Notes under the pieces: generated by a model
What the model saw: only the letters and a program-made list of their open reading frames with translations
What the model was told of the DNA's origin: nothing
Databases searched by the model: none
Part shown: positions 50,762 to 59,662 of the stretch, piece by piece
Layout: each line of letters opens with the position of its first letter
Position numbering within the stretch: the stretch's first letter is position 1
Position numbers and translations under genes: made by a program
From: Palaeococcus ferrophilus DSM 13482
GTDB lineage: Archaea > Methanobacteriota_B > Thermococci > Thermococcales > Thermococcaceae
DNA: 64,000 bases
NCBI RefSeq assembly: GCF_000966265.1
Contig: NZ_LANF01000014.1
Location: 26,046-90,045 of the forward strand
Direction: 5' to 3'

Positions 50762-52642
50762 ATGAGCCCTATCGAATGGGACGAGAACACCTTTTCTAAG
50801 TTCGCCTACCTCGGCGACCCCAGGATAAGGAAGAACTTCGTCGCCTACACCCTCACGAAGGCCAGGATGAAGGACGACAGGTACGAGAGCACCGTTGTGG
50901 TTGAAGACCTTGAGACCGGTGCCAGGAGGTTCATTGAGAACGCCTCCATGCCAAGAATTTCGCCGGATGGCAAAAAGCTCGCCTTCATGAGGCCAAACGA
51001 GGAGAAGAAGGAGAGCGAGATATGGGTCGCCGATACGAACACCCTCAGCGCCAAGAAGGTGCTTGAGGCCAAGAACGTCCGCTCAGTCCAGTGGAACGAC
51101 GACTCAAGGAGACTCCTCGTTGTCGGCTTTAAGAGGAGAGATGACGAGGATTTCATCTTTGAGGAGGACGTTCCGGCGTGGTTCGACAGCATGGGCTTCT
51201 TCGACGGCGAGAAGACGACCTTCTGGGTTCTCGATACCGAGGGTGAGGAGATTATAGAGCAGTTCGAGAAGCCGCGCTTCAGCTCGGGCCTCTGGCACGG
51301 TGACGCCATCGTTGTCAACGTCCCGCACCGCGAGGGGAGCAAACCGGCTCTCTTCAAGCTCTGGGACATCTACCTCTGGAAGGAAGGTGAGGAGGAGAAG
51401 CTCTTCGAGGGGGTCTCCTTTGCCGCTGTTGATTCGGACGGAAAGGCTATCCTCCTCCACGGAAAGAGGGAGAAGAAGTTCATGAGCGAGCACGAGTGGC
51501 TCTACGTCTGGGATGGGGAGCTTAAACCGGTCTATGAAGGCCCGCTCAACACCGGAAGTGCGAAGCTCGACGGCGGGAAAGTTTACTTCACGGTTCCCGA
51601 CGCCGGCAGGGTAAACCTCTACCTCTGGGACGGGAAGGCCGAGCCTGCCGTGGTCGGCGACCACTGGGTCTATGGCTTCGACGTTCACGACGGAAGGGTA
51701 GCTCTCCTCATCGAGACGGCCACGCGTTTAAGGGAGCTATACCTCTACGACGGCGAGCTGAAACAGTTGACGGACTACAACGAGCCGATATTCGCGAAGC
51801 TGAAGACCTTTGAGCCAAGCCACTTCCGCTTCAGGAGCAAAGACCTCGAGATAGACGGCTGGTATCTGAAGCCGGAGCTGGAGGAGGGAGAGAAGGCACC
51901 GGTCATCGTTTTCGTCCACGGCGGGCCGAAGGGGATGTACGGCCACTACTTCAAGTACGAGATGCAGCTCATGGCGAGCAAAGGGTATTATGTGCTCTTC
52001 GTGAACCCGCGCGGGAGCAACGGCTACGACGAGGATTTTGCTTTGAGAGTCCTCGAGAGAACCGGTTTGGAGGACTTCGAGGACATAATGAACGGCATAG
52101 AAGAGTTCCTCAAGCTTGAGCCTCAGGCCGACAGGGAGCGCGTCGGAATAACTGGCATAAGCTACGGCGGCTACATGACGAACTGGGCGGTAACACAGTC
52201 CGACCTCTTCAAGGCAGGCATCAGCGAGAACGGGATAAGCTACTGGCTCACGAGCTACGCCTTTTCGGACATAGGTCTCTGGTACGACGTTGAGGTGATC
52301 GGCCCCAACCCGCTCGAGAACGAGAACTACATGAAGCTAAGCCCCCTCTTCTACGCCGACAGGGTGAAGGCGCCCCTCCTCCTCATCCACAGCCTTGAGG
52401 ACTACCGCTGCCCGCTCGATCAAAGTCTAATGTTCTACAACGTTTTGAAAGATCTCGGCAAGGAGGCCTACATAGCGATATTCAGGCGCGGGCCCCACGG
52501 TCACAGCATAAGGGGAAAGCCGAAGCACAGGGCGAAGAGATACAAGCTCTTCATCGAGTTCTTCGAAAGGAAGCTGAAGAGGTACGAGGAGGGCTTTGAC
52601 GTCGAGAAGATACTGAAGGGCGGGGGGAAGAACGGGAGTTGA
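50762..52642 (+). CDS. S9-family acylaminoacyl peptidase
   Basis: A 626-residue prolyl-oligopeptidase-family serine peptidase. Residues 1-345 form a seven-blade propeller that limits access; the alpha/beta hydrolase domain follows with the oxyanion HGGPKGMYG and NPRGSNGYDEDF segments. The triad is Ser467 (GISYGGY), Asp547 (HSLEDYRCP) and His579 (GPHGHS). It removes acylated amino acids or short peptides in the cytoplasm. GGTGAT lies upstream of the ATG. It is convergent with the methyltransferase gene at 52646. Confidence 0.93.
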   Translation: MSPIEWDENTFSKFAYLGDPRIRKNFVAYTLTKARMKDDRYESTVVVEDLETGARRFIENASMPRISPDGKKLAFMRPNEEKKESEIWVADTNTLSAKKVLEAKNVRSVQWNDDSRRLLVVGFKRRDDEDFIFEEDVPAWFDSMGFFDGEKTTFWVLDTEGEEIIEQFEKPRFSSGLWHGDAIVVNVPHREGSKPALFKLWDIYLWKEGEEEKLFEGVSFAAVDSDGKAILLHGKREKKFMSEHEWLYVWDGELKPVYEGPLNTGSAKLDGGKVYFTVPDAGRVNLYLWDGKAEPAVVGDHWVYGFDVHDGRVALLIETATRLRELYLYDGELKQLTDYNEPIFAKLKTFEPSHFRFRSKDLEIDGWYLKPELEEGEKAPVIVFVHGGPKGMYGHYFKYEMQLMASKGYYVLFVNPRGSNGYDEDFALRVLERTGLEDFEDIMNGIEEFLKLEPQADRERVGITGISYGGYMTNWAVTQSDLFKAGISENGISYWLTSYAFSDIGLWYDVEVIGPNPLENENYMKLSPLFYADRVKAPLLLIHSLEDYRCPLDQSLMFYNVLKDLGKEAYIAIFRRGPHGHSIRGKPKHRAKRYKLFIEFFERKLKRYEEGFDVEKILKGGGKNGS

Positions 52643-52645
52643 CTC

Positions 52646-53518
52646 TCACCTTCCCTCCCCAGTTTCATTTTCCGGCTTCCTCGCCACAAGACCGAGCGCT
52701 TCCTCGACTCTTTTAACACCCACGAAGCCGGCCTTTCTGAGGCGCTCAATAACGCCCCTCTGAAGGTCCTTCTTTCTGTACCTCTTCCCCGGGTTGCCCA
52801 CGTAGTGGAAGAGTCTCCCCCCGGGCTTTAGCACTCTAAACAGCTCGCGGTAGAACTCCTCCGAGTAGAGGTGCCCGGCCAAAGAGAAGCGCGGCGGGTC
52901 GTGGATGATGACGTCGAAGGTATCCTCTTCGAAGCGCTTCACGACCTCGAAGGCATCCCCCTGAATCACCTGTATGTTCTGGCTGTGGAAGAGCTCCCAG
53001 CTCCACGGGTTCAGTCTGGCGATCTCTATAACGTTCCGGTCCTTTTCCACAGTGAAAACGTAGGCCCCCCTCCTCGCGGCCTCTATCGCCGTGTAACCGA
53101 GCCCCATGCACGTATCGAAGACGGTTTCCCCTTCCCTCGGCTCCACGGCGTTAACCTTGTTAAGCGTGTCCTCGAGGGGGTTCATATCCTTCGTTCGGTG
53201 CATCCTGATGCCGTTTATCTCTATGGTCGGCGGTATCGTCGGGACGAGTTTATAGTAGTGCTCCCCAGCTATCGCCGCCTTGTAAACCCCACCGTCCTTC
53301 ACGAAGTATACCGACCCATCGTCCCTGGCGATTTTCTCTATCAGCTCAAGCTCTACCGTGGTGCCGTCCGGGAAGGTGGCCTTACCCCCCTCAACCACCA
53401 CCGGGAGCTCATGCCTTATCTTTCCGAGGTTGAGGTTCACCCTGACATCCCCGCGTGCGAGGAGTATTCGTCTCGCCTCCCTGTACGTGAGAAAGTACGC
53501 TTCAAACCACTGCCTCAT
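52646..53518 (-). CDS. COG2521 archaeal class I methyltransferase
   Basis: A 290-residue protein. The N-terminal 120 residues form a beta-rich domain specific to the archaeal family; the methyltransferase part has DTCMGLGYTAIEAA (SAM motif, about 133-146), VEKDRNVIEIA and the HDPPRFSLAGHLYSEEFYRE block. It resembles both spermidine-synthase and RNA methyltransferase folds. The substrate is unknown. ATG 53518 is taken, with GTGAGGG upstream; GTG 53527 overlaps the preceding gene's stop codon. It is coupled to the DUF835 gene. Confidence 0.78.
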   Translation of the reverse strand: MRQWFEAYFLTYREARRILLARGDVRVNLNLGKIRHELPVVVEGGKATFPDGTTVELELIEKIARDDGSVYFVKDGGVYKAAIAGEHYYKLVPTIPPTIEINGIRMHRTKDMNPLEDTLNKVNAVEPREGETVFDTCMGLGYTAIEAARRGAYVFTVEKDRNVIEIARLNPWSWELFHSQNIQVIQGDAFEVVKRFEEDTFDVIIHDPPRFSLAGHLYSEEFYRELFRVLKPGGRLFHYVGNPGKRYRKKDLQRGVIERLRKAGFVGVKRVEEALGLVARKPENETGEGR

Positions 53519-53523
53519 GGCCC

Positions 53524-54267
53524 TCACGCCGGGAACTTCAGGAACTCCCTTTTAAGCATTGCCATGTGCTTCTCCTCGAGGGAGTCCTCGTCCACTGGGA
53601 GCAGTATCCTCGTGTTCGTCAGGAGGGCCGCGTCATGAAGGGCAGTCAGTAGCTTGAAAGTGGCGTTGAAGCCGTTCTCGAGAACGAGGTACTCAATGCC
53701 ATCAAGCAGGATCACATTGGGCTCCTTCGAGGCATTCATAAACGTTGTGAGGACGTACTGGAGGTACTCGAGCCTGTTTGGGGCTATCGAGCGCTCCGTC
53801 TCCACCTTGGTGAGCCAGTAGATGTTATTGAATTCGCCGAACTTTGTGGGGTCACGTGTTACGATGAGCTTCTCGCCCTTTATCCGTCCCATGGCGGTTG
53901 TGGCCTCCTTCGGGTTGAGGAGGTGGACCCCGGGTTCCCAATCGCCGTTGCCCGTGGTGTCTTTGGAGAGGAGTTCCCTTAGCCCACCCTTTGCCGTTGC
54001 TCTGAGTATTCTCCACCAGCCGTAGATGAAGAGGCCTATGCTGAGAAGGTACAGCCCCTGGCTCAGGGCATCGAGGGTTTCGTTGATTCCAGAGAGTACC
54101 GTGTACGCGTAGATTATTTCCCCGGCGAGAATAAGGATGAACGAGGCGATTATCATATCGTAGCCCCTCTTGAGTTCGGGGTACCTCATGATGAACCGCG
54201 GCCTGAATGAGTAGGATAGGACTATCATGAGCGCAATGCCCACGAATATCAAAAGCTCCCCCGCCAT
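53524..54267 (-). CDS. DUF835 membrane protein
   Basis: A protein of about 247 residues. Three N-terminal helices (MAGELLIFVGIALMIVLSY, MIIASFILILAGEIIYAY and GLYLLSIGLFIYGWW) are followed by a cytoplasmic DUF835 domain (about 115-247) with KLIVTRDPTKFGEF, YWLTKVE and NVILLDGIEYLVLENGF, an ATPase-like RecA/GvpD-type fold lacking a P-loop. Such domains occur in Thermococcales membrane and signalling proteins. The start is uncertain: a GTG at 54294 is also in frame; longer forms run into the glucanotransferase gene. A TATA-like TTTTTAAG lies near 54330. Function unknown. Confidence 0.74.
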   Translation of the reverse strand: MAGELLIFVGIALMIVLSYSFRPRFIMRYPELKRGYDMIIASFILILAGEIIYAYTVLSGINETLDALSQGLYLLSIGLFIYGWWRILRATAKGGLRELLSKDTTGNGDWEPGVHLLNPKEATTAMGRIKGEKLIVTRDPTKFGEFNNIYWLTKVETERSIAPNRLEYLQYVLTTFMNASKEPNVILLDGIEYLVLENGFNATFKLLTALHDAALLTNTRILLPVDEDSLEEKHMAMLKREFLKFPA

Positions 54268-54347
54268 TATGAGTAAACCAACGTACCCCTGCACCAACGT
54301 CAATACCCAAAGTACATGGGCGTGAAAACTTAAAAAGATTTGGGGGA

Positions 54348-56327
54348 TTAGAGTTCCCTGAACCTTATGGAGAACTCGAGTTCCTTCTCGATTGGGAAGA
54401 GGAGAGTATAGCTCACGCCCTGCTGTATGAAGTCCCATCCGGATTCGCTCTGGCTGAGCGTCTTTATGGGGAACTTCCACACCTTCGCCTTCCTGTCGAG
54501 CTCTATTCCAAGTTTCCCGATTCCGTAGGTGTCGTTGACCTCAAAGCTCTCGCCCTCAAACTCCTCCGGCTTCTCCATGACGCTGTGGACCGCGAGGTTA
54601 AGCTCGACACCGAAGAGCGCCCTGTACGGCCTCTCGAGGCTTACCCTGTAGGCGGCCATGAAGCCGTCCTCCGTGAGCTCCACCCTCTTCTCGACCCTTG
54701 CGCCTACCTTCCCCTCAGGGTAGATGCCGCCATCGCGCCAGAGCCTTACGGCGTTGTTTTCGAGCTCGAATCCATAGGGCTGGTTCACGAAGTCCCCGAG
54801 CTCCCTGTAGCGGACGAGCCTGTAGTCGTCAAGAGTGGTTTCAGTGCCGATAAAGTGTTCCTGGAGTATTGCCCTGCGCTGCCAGTCGTAGGCGAGCTCT
54901 TTTCTGATCTCCTCCGGAATTTCCTTCCCAAGCTCATGGATGCTCGCTACGCCTTCACCGCCCTCCTCCTCGGGAGTGGCCGCCTCTGGAACCTCGTGGT
55001 AGTGCTCCCATCTCCTCGCGAGCACGTCGTTGTAGTTCACGGCCTTCCTCTTGGAGGAGAACTCGAAGAGGGCACCTCCGTAGGAGGGCTTAAAGACCGC
55101 GTAGAAGTTCTTGTTCTCGATGAAGACCTCGTCCCTGCCGTCGAAGTCAATGTCCTTAACAAAGCTTCCGATTTTGACGTGGCTCTGGGCCTTTATGAGG
55201 TTCTCCCACACCGCCCTGCGGAGGTGCGGGAGGTAGACTCCGCCGAAGACGCCGTGCCAGTAGGCGTCGTTGCACTGAGCCTTCAGAATGAACCTCCTCG
55301 CCTCGGGGTTGTCGCGGACGAGCTTGCTCACCATGAGCATGCGCTTGTGCATGTAGTTGCTCTCGGGGTACTTGAAGAAGAAGTTCTTCCAGATTCCACC
55401 GCGGACGAAGACGCGGTAGCGGTCGAACTGGTTCTGAGCCTTCAGCTTCTCAACGAACTCGACGAAGAGCTTAGCCTGCTTCGCGGGAAGGCTCCACTCG
55501 CTCATCTCGAAGTACGACGCTATCGGGAGATAAACAAGACCGCGCGGCTTGAACCTTCCGAGGTACTCTGAATATAGCATGAGGTTTATCCTCTCGTCGC
55601 TCGAAACCCTGTCGAAGAACTCCCTGAGCCAGCCCTTCTCGTAGACCCACTCGTAGGTTCCGGGCCAGACGCCGAACTTCTCGCCGTCGTCGTGGAAGAC
55701 CGCGACCTTGCTCTCGTCCCCGTCAATGAGGGAGTGCAGGTACTCGAGGGTCTTGTCAACGGGTCGGAAAGGAATTAGATAGCGGAGTTTCTCGTCTATA
55801 GGGAAGACGCTTATCACCTCTCCCCCGTCCTCGGTGTAGTAGGGCCAGAAAAGCTCCTCCTTCGCTAAGCCGGCACTCATGAAGTGGTAATCATCAACGA
55901 TGACGTAATCTATCCCCGCCTCGCGGAGGCTCTTGACAAGTTCGGGCTGCCACACCCTCTCCGTGAGCCACACTCCCTTCGCATCGTAGCCCAGCTTTTT
56001 GGAGAACTCCTTCAGGAGTTTTACCTGCTCTATCCTATCCTCCTTGGGGATGGAGGCCAGAACGGGCTCGTAGAAGCCGGCGACAACTATCTCAAGCTGA
56101 CCCTTCTTAACGAGCCTCTTGAGAAGGTCAATGTACCCGGGTTTGTTCTCCTCCAGCCACTCCAGAAGGGGGCCGCTGAAGTGCACGTTAACCTTCATCT
56201 CCGGAAATTCTTCGAGGATTTCCATGAAAGGCCCGTATGAGCGGTTAAATGCCTCCTCAAACACCCAGCCGAAGTTGCCCAGGGGCTGGTGGTTGTGGAT
56301 GCCGAATATGAAGTTTATCCTCTCCAC
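54348..56327 (-). CDS. 4-alpha-glucanotransferase (GH57)
   Basis: A 659-residue enzyme, the same length as the characterised T. litoralis protein and near-identical in blocks. It transfers maltodextrin chains, making longer glucans or cycloamylose, in the cytoplasm. The catalytic nucleophile Glu123 (VWLTERVWQPE) and acid/base Asp214 (FHDDGEKFG) are at the same positions as in the T. litoralis enzyme. HNHQPLGNFGWV at the start is the first GH57 motif. GTG at 56327 is chosen, with GGGAGGTG upstream. A TGM operator lies 20 bases before the start, downstream of the TATA, the repressing arrangement for TrmBL1/Tgr. Confidence 0.96.
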   Translation of the reverse strand: MERINFIFGIHNHQPLGNFGWVFEEAFNRSYGPFMEILEEFPEMKVNVHFSGPLLEWLEENKPGYIDLLKRLVKKGQLEIVVAGFYEPVLASIPKEDRIEQVKLLKEFSKKLGYDAKGVWLTERVWQPELVKSLREAGIDYVIVDDYHFMSAGLAKEELFWPYYTEDGGEVISVFPIDEKLRYLIPFRPVDKTLEYLHSLIDGDESKVAVFHDDGEKFGVWPGTYEWVYEKGWLREFFDRVSSDERINLMLYSEYLGRFKPRGLVYLPIASYFEMSEWSLPAKQAKLFVEFVEKLKAQNQFDRYRVFVRGGIWKNFFFKYPESNYMHKRMLMVSKLVRDNPEARRFILKAQCNDAYWHGVFGGVYLPHLRRAVWENLIKAQSHVKIGSFVKDIDFDGRDEVFIENKNFYAVFKPSYGGALFEFSSKRKAVNYNDVLARRWEHYHEVPEAATPEEEGGEGVASIHELGKEIPEEIRKELAYDWQRRAILQEHFIGTETTLDDYRLVRYRELGDFVNQPYGFELENNAVRLWRDGGIYPEGKVGARVEKRVELTEDGFMAAYRVSLERPYRALFGVELNLAVHSVMEKPEEFEGESFEVNDTYGIGKLGIELDRKAKVWKFPIKTLSQSESGWDFIQQGVSYTLLFPIEKELEFSIRFREL

Positions 56328-56348
56328 GTCTGCACCTCCCGGTGAAAT

Positions 56349-56365
56349 TATCACTGCTAGTGATA
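56349..56365. promoter_or_regulatory. Thermococcales glycolytic motif (TGM), perfect
   Basis: TATCAC-TGCTA-GTGATA matches the TATCAC-N5-GTGATA operator bound by TrmBL1 (Pyrococcus) or Tgr (Thermococcus). It lies after the TATA of the glucanotransferase gene, so it would repress that gene without maltodextrins, and before the TATA of the divergent gene. Confidence 0.85.
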
Positions 56366-56369
56366 TTGG

Positions 56370-56392
56370 AAAAGGTATATAAATATTTTATG
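56370..56392. promoter_or_regulatory. Bidirectional AT-rich promoter core
   Basis: AAGGTATATAAATATTTTATGC can be read as TATA on both strands (TATATAAAT plus strand, AAATATTTATATACC minus strand) and lies between the two TGM sites. It serves the glucanotransferase gene and the divergent secreted-protein gene. Confidence 0.6.
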
Positions 56393-56418
56393 CCCATGTA
56401 TCAACAAGGGTGACTAAA

Positions 56419-56435
56419 TATCACCCGGGGTGAAC
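56419..56435 (+). promoter_or_regulatory. Second TGM-like site at the ribosome binding site of the divergent gene
   Basis: TATCAC-CCGGG-GTGAAC matches the TGM consensus except for the last two bases. It lies after the TATA and overlaps the GGGGTGA ribosome site of the gene at 56440. Confidence 0.6.
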
Positions 56436-56439
56436 ATGT

Positions 56440-59400
56440 ATGAGGAAGGCTGTAAGTCTATCCATAATTTTTCTGATGCTGCTGGGCCTCGCTCCAGCGG
56501 CAAGGTTCGCAAACGCCCTTGTGGGCACCAAGGTAGTGGATGGCATTATCAACGAGTGGGGCACGCTCGACCTCGTCGGGACTGCCAAGGACAACGGTAT
56601 GGCAGGAGCAAACCTCGAGGGTCTTTATGTAGCGTGGGATGACCAGTATCTCTACCTCGCGATAAAGACCAACAACAGTGCTGGGTGGTCCGACCTGAAC
56701 TACGGAATAGGCATTGACGTTGATCCCGGAACCGGCAACGGCTTCACCGGGCCCGGTGATGCATGGGGGAAGGATATAGGCTTTGGTAACGGCTACGCTA
56801 TTGACTATGAGTTGTATGGCTACTGGAACGAGGGAGCGGGAAGACTTGAGTATGACTGGGGTACTCGCACTGGCCTGCAGTTCATAAAGTACACTGGCAA
56901 TGGCTGGGACTACAGTTGGGGGAACAACTTCCCGGACTACCGTTCGGTCTTTACGGGGGACTCGGCAACGGGCCTTCAGACCATTGAGGTGGCAATTCCG
57001 TGGAGTGCCCTCGGAGGAAAGCCCGAGAGAATAGCCCTTATAGCGTGGATAACCGGTGGGAGCGGGAGTGCCGTTAGCTCCGCTCCATGGGATGCCGCCC
57101 TTGAGGACAGCGGTGACGAGTGGGGGGACACGGACATCTTCACAAATCTCGCCGAGGTGGTTATAGCTCCAAAGACAATAGACGGCTTCCTCGACGACTG
57201 GAGCTCGTTCGAGGTTGTGGCCCAGGGGGTACCGAGTGGGGTACCCGGAGCGAACCTTGACAAACTCTACGTCAGCTACGATGAGAACTACCTTTATATA
57301 GCCATAAAAACCAACAACACCGCCAAATACTGGCCGGATTATGGTATCGCAATTGATGTCAACCCCGGAAGTGGAAGCGGCGGCACAACGGACCCTTGGG
57401 CAAAGGAGATATACTTCTCAGGTAAGTATTTGCCCGATTACATAATCTATGCCGAGGCTCAAGATGGGCAGATAGTGTGGATGGGAATGCACAACTGGAT
57501 CGGTAGTGGCTGGGGAAGCATGGGAAACGTAAAAGATATCGGGGACTACGCTTACGTTGGAGGCAACCAGGGTATCCAAACAATAGAGATTAAGATACCT
57601 TGGAGCGCCATCGGTGGGAGGCCTCCGAAGCTAGGCATCATGGCATGGGCCGCGGGTAACAACGATCACGACTCGGCGGTTGATACACTTCCCGTAGACC
57701 CTGAGGTGGATTATCCAACTGTGGGGAACGCTGAGTGGACGGATACTGACGTATTGTCAAACTTTGCCCTTATAGATATCCCCGTACTCAAGCCGGACCT
57801 CACCGTTAGCATAAAGAGCGACGTTTTCGACGTTGAGAGCTGGCAGCCGGCCAACATCACCATAGAGGTCTCCAACATAGGCAAGGTTGACGCGAAGAAC
57901 GTTACGGTTGAGCTCTACGACGACAACACCTCCATAGCGAGCTGGAAGGTTGACGTCTCCGCGGGTGACAGCGTCGTTATAAACCACATCTACACATACT
58001 CGAGCAAATGGGGCGTCCACGAGCTCAGAGTTGTGGTTGACCCCGAAAACAAGATTGAGGAGGTAAACGAGAACAACAACGAGGCCACCTTTGAGATAGA
58101 GGTTGGCCACGTGCAGAGGAACATGAACACCATGGTTAAGCTGGCCTACTACGTGTGGCCCGACCAGTACATGGCCTACTACACCATGACCAGGGAACTC
58201 ATAGAGAACGCCTCCCAGTTAATACTTACGGAGGACCAGATTGCCGAGCTCAACGCCCTCAACGAGACTCTCAACGGAATACACGCGGAGTACACGGAGG
58301 GAATGGGCCTCATAGGAAGCGAGACCTACGCCCTCAGGGGCTCCTCGAAGGTGTTCCACGCTTACAGGACGATAAGGGACTTCTACCCGCAGGTGAAGAG
58401 CTTCTACGAGTACGCCAAGAACTCCGGGGTGATGGCACTCGTTAGCGAGGTTGCCAGGAGCGAGGAGGGACTGAGCGGTGCCAACGTTGAGACCCTCTAC
58501 CTCGGCTACGACAGCAAGTACTACTACGTTGCCTTTGACGTTAACAACACCGAGAACTGGGACATCGCCTACGGAATAGCCGTTGACGCCAAGGAGGGCG
58601 GCTACAAGGGTATGAGTGACGCCTGGCAGAGGAAGGTGCACTTCTCCTACAAACCTGACTACGAGCTCTACATGTTCTGGAGCAAGGACACGGGCGACAT
58701 CACGAGCGCTGACTTCGCCGAGTGGAAGGATGGCAACTGGGAGATAACCCCGCTCAACGAGACGGAGGTGTTCTTCACCTACAAGACCGGTGTGAACGGT
58801 CTCGAGCGCGTCATAGTCGGCATCCCGCTCGAGTACATCCCCGACCCGGAGAGCGCGAAGGTGATGGTTTTTGCCGCCGGCGCCAATCCTGGTGACTCCC
58901 TCGTTGATTCCGTGCCCTACGACGCCAGCATGGCCGATCATGACGACGAGTGGAGCGATGTTGACATAGTTACCAAGTACGCGACCGTTTCCGAAGTTGG
59001 CGAGGTCAAGCTCGAAGGCGTCGTGGTGGACGGAAAGCTGAACGACTGGAGCGATGCCGATGTGGTCGCGGAGGACACGGAGAACTTCGGAGGGGAGGGT
59101 GCAAACCTCAAGAGGCTCTACGTCAAGTACGACAGCGACTTCCTCTACATAGCCCTTGAAACTGACAACACCGCCTCATGGAGGATTGCCTACGGAATAG
59201 CCCTCGACTACACGGACGGCGGTGCCACGGACATGCCCGATGCGTGGGGAAGGAACATTGGCTTCAAGAGGGGCGTTGACGCGGAGATGTACTTCTTCTG
59301 GAACGGCGAGTTCTTCGGCGAGAAGGGAACGGACAGCATAACGGAGATGACCCTCGCCATATGGAACGGCGAGGAGTGGGAGTACAGAGACCTCGGAGAG

Positions 59401-59640
59401 GTGGCGCTAGTTGCGTGGGACGGTGGAGCCCTTGGACTCAAGAGCCTTGAGATAGCCATACCGTGGGAGGCAATAGGTGGAAAGCCTGAGAAGATTGGAG
59501 TGATCGCGTGGGTGACCGGATCAAACACCGGAGATTCCGCCGTTGACAGCCTGCCGCTGGATGATGCCGTGAAAGACAGCGACAACGAGTGGGGAGACAG
59601 CGACGTCCTTGGCAACTTCGCCGAGGTAACAATTCAGTGA
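56440..59640 (+). CDS. Secreted multi-domain protein with four glucan-binding-like repeats and a CARDB domain
   Basis: A 1066-residue secreted protein without a recognised catalytic domain. After the signal peptide (AVSLSIIFLMLLGLAPAARFANA) come repeats of a domain of DOMON/CBM9-like type: about 31-245, 246-452, 665-855 and 860-1066. Each has DG-x2-x-(D/E)W or its relic, GANLxxLYVxYDxxYLYxAI, YGIAxDxxxG, IPWxAxGGxPxKxxxxAWxxG and EWxDxDxxxxxA. A CARDB domain (455-560) and a helical segment (565-660) split the repeats. The modules resemble the C-terminal half of Thermococcales amylopullulanases, here without the GH57 part. Divergent to the glucanotransferase and under a TGM, so a role in binding extracellular alpha-glucan is inferred. 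Confidence 0.75.
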   Translation: MRKAVSLSIIFLMLLGLAPAARFANALVGTKVVDGIINEWGTLDLVGTAKDNGMAGANLEGLYVAWDDQYLYLAIKTNNSAGWSDLNYGIGIDVDPGTGNGFTGPGDAWGKDIGFGNGYAIDYELYGYWNEGAGRLEYDWGTRTGLQFIKYTGNGWDYSWGNNFPDYRSVFTGDSATGLQTIEVAIPWSALGGKPERIALIAWITGGSGSAVSSAPWDAALEDSGDEWGDTDIFTNLAEVVIAPKTIDGFLDDWSSFEVVAQGVPSGVPGANLDKLYVSYDENYLYIAIKTNNTAKYWPDYGIAIDVNPGSGSGGTTDPWAKEIYFSGKYLPDYIIYAEAQDGQIVWMGMHNWIGSGWGSMGNVKDIGDYAYVGGNQGIQTIEIKIPWSAIGGRPPKLGIMAWAAGNNDHDSAVDTLPVDPEVDYPTVGNAEWTDTDVLSNFALIDIPVLKPDLTVSIKSDVFDVESWQPANITIEVSNIGKVDAKNVTVELYDDNTSIASWKVDVSAGDSVVINHIYTYSSKWGVHELRVVVDPENKIEEVNENNNEATFEIEVGHVQRNMNTMVKLAYYVWPDQYMAYYTMTRELIENASQLILTEDQIAELNALNETLNGIHAEYTEGMGLIGSETYALRGSSKVFHAYRTIRDFYPQVKSFYEYAKNSGVMALVSEVARSEEGLSGANVETLYLGYDSKYYYVAFDVNNTENWDIAYGIAVDAKEGGYKGMSDAWQRKVHFSYKPDYELYMFWSKDTGDITSADFAEWKDGNWEITPLNETEVFFTYKTGVNGLERVIVGIPLEYIPDPESAKVMVFAAGANPGDSLVDSVPYDASMADHDDEWSDVDIVTKYATVSEVGEVKLEGVVVDGKLNDWSDADVVAEDTENFGGEGANLKRLYVKYDSDFLYIALETDNTASWRIAYGIALDYTDGGATDMPDAWGRNIGFKRGVDAEMYFFWNGEFFGEKGTDSITEMTLAIWNGEEWEYRDLGEVALVAWDGGALGLKSLEIAIPWEAIGGKPEKIGVIAWVTGSNTGDSAVDSLPLDDAVKDSDNEWGDSDVLGNFAEVTIQ

Positions 59641-59641
59641 T

Positions 59642-59662
59642 TCCTCCCCTTCTTTTTTGTTT
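59642..59662 (+). terminator. T-rich terminator after the glucan-binding-like protein gene
   Basis: TCCTCCCCTTCTTTTTTGTTT begins two bases after the stop codon and lies between two convergent genes. Confidence 0.5.

Noticed and set aside
54585..55571. A 328-codon frame on the plus strand opposite the glucanotransferase gene
   Set aside because: Antisense shadow of a GH57 enzyme with intact catalytic residues; no start signals.
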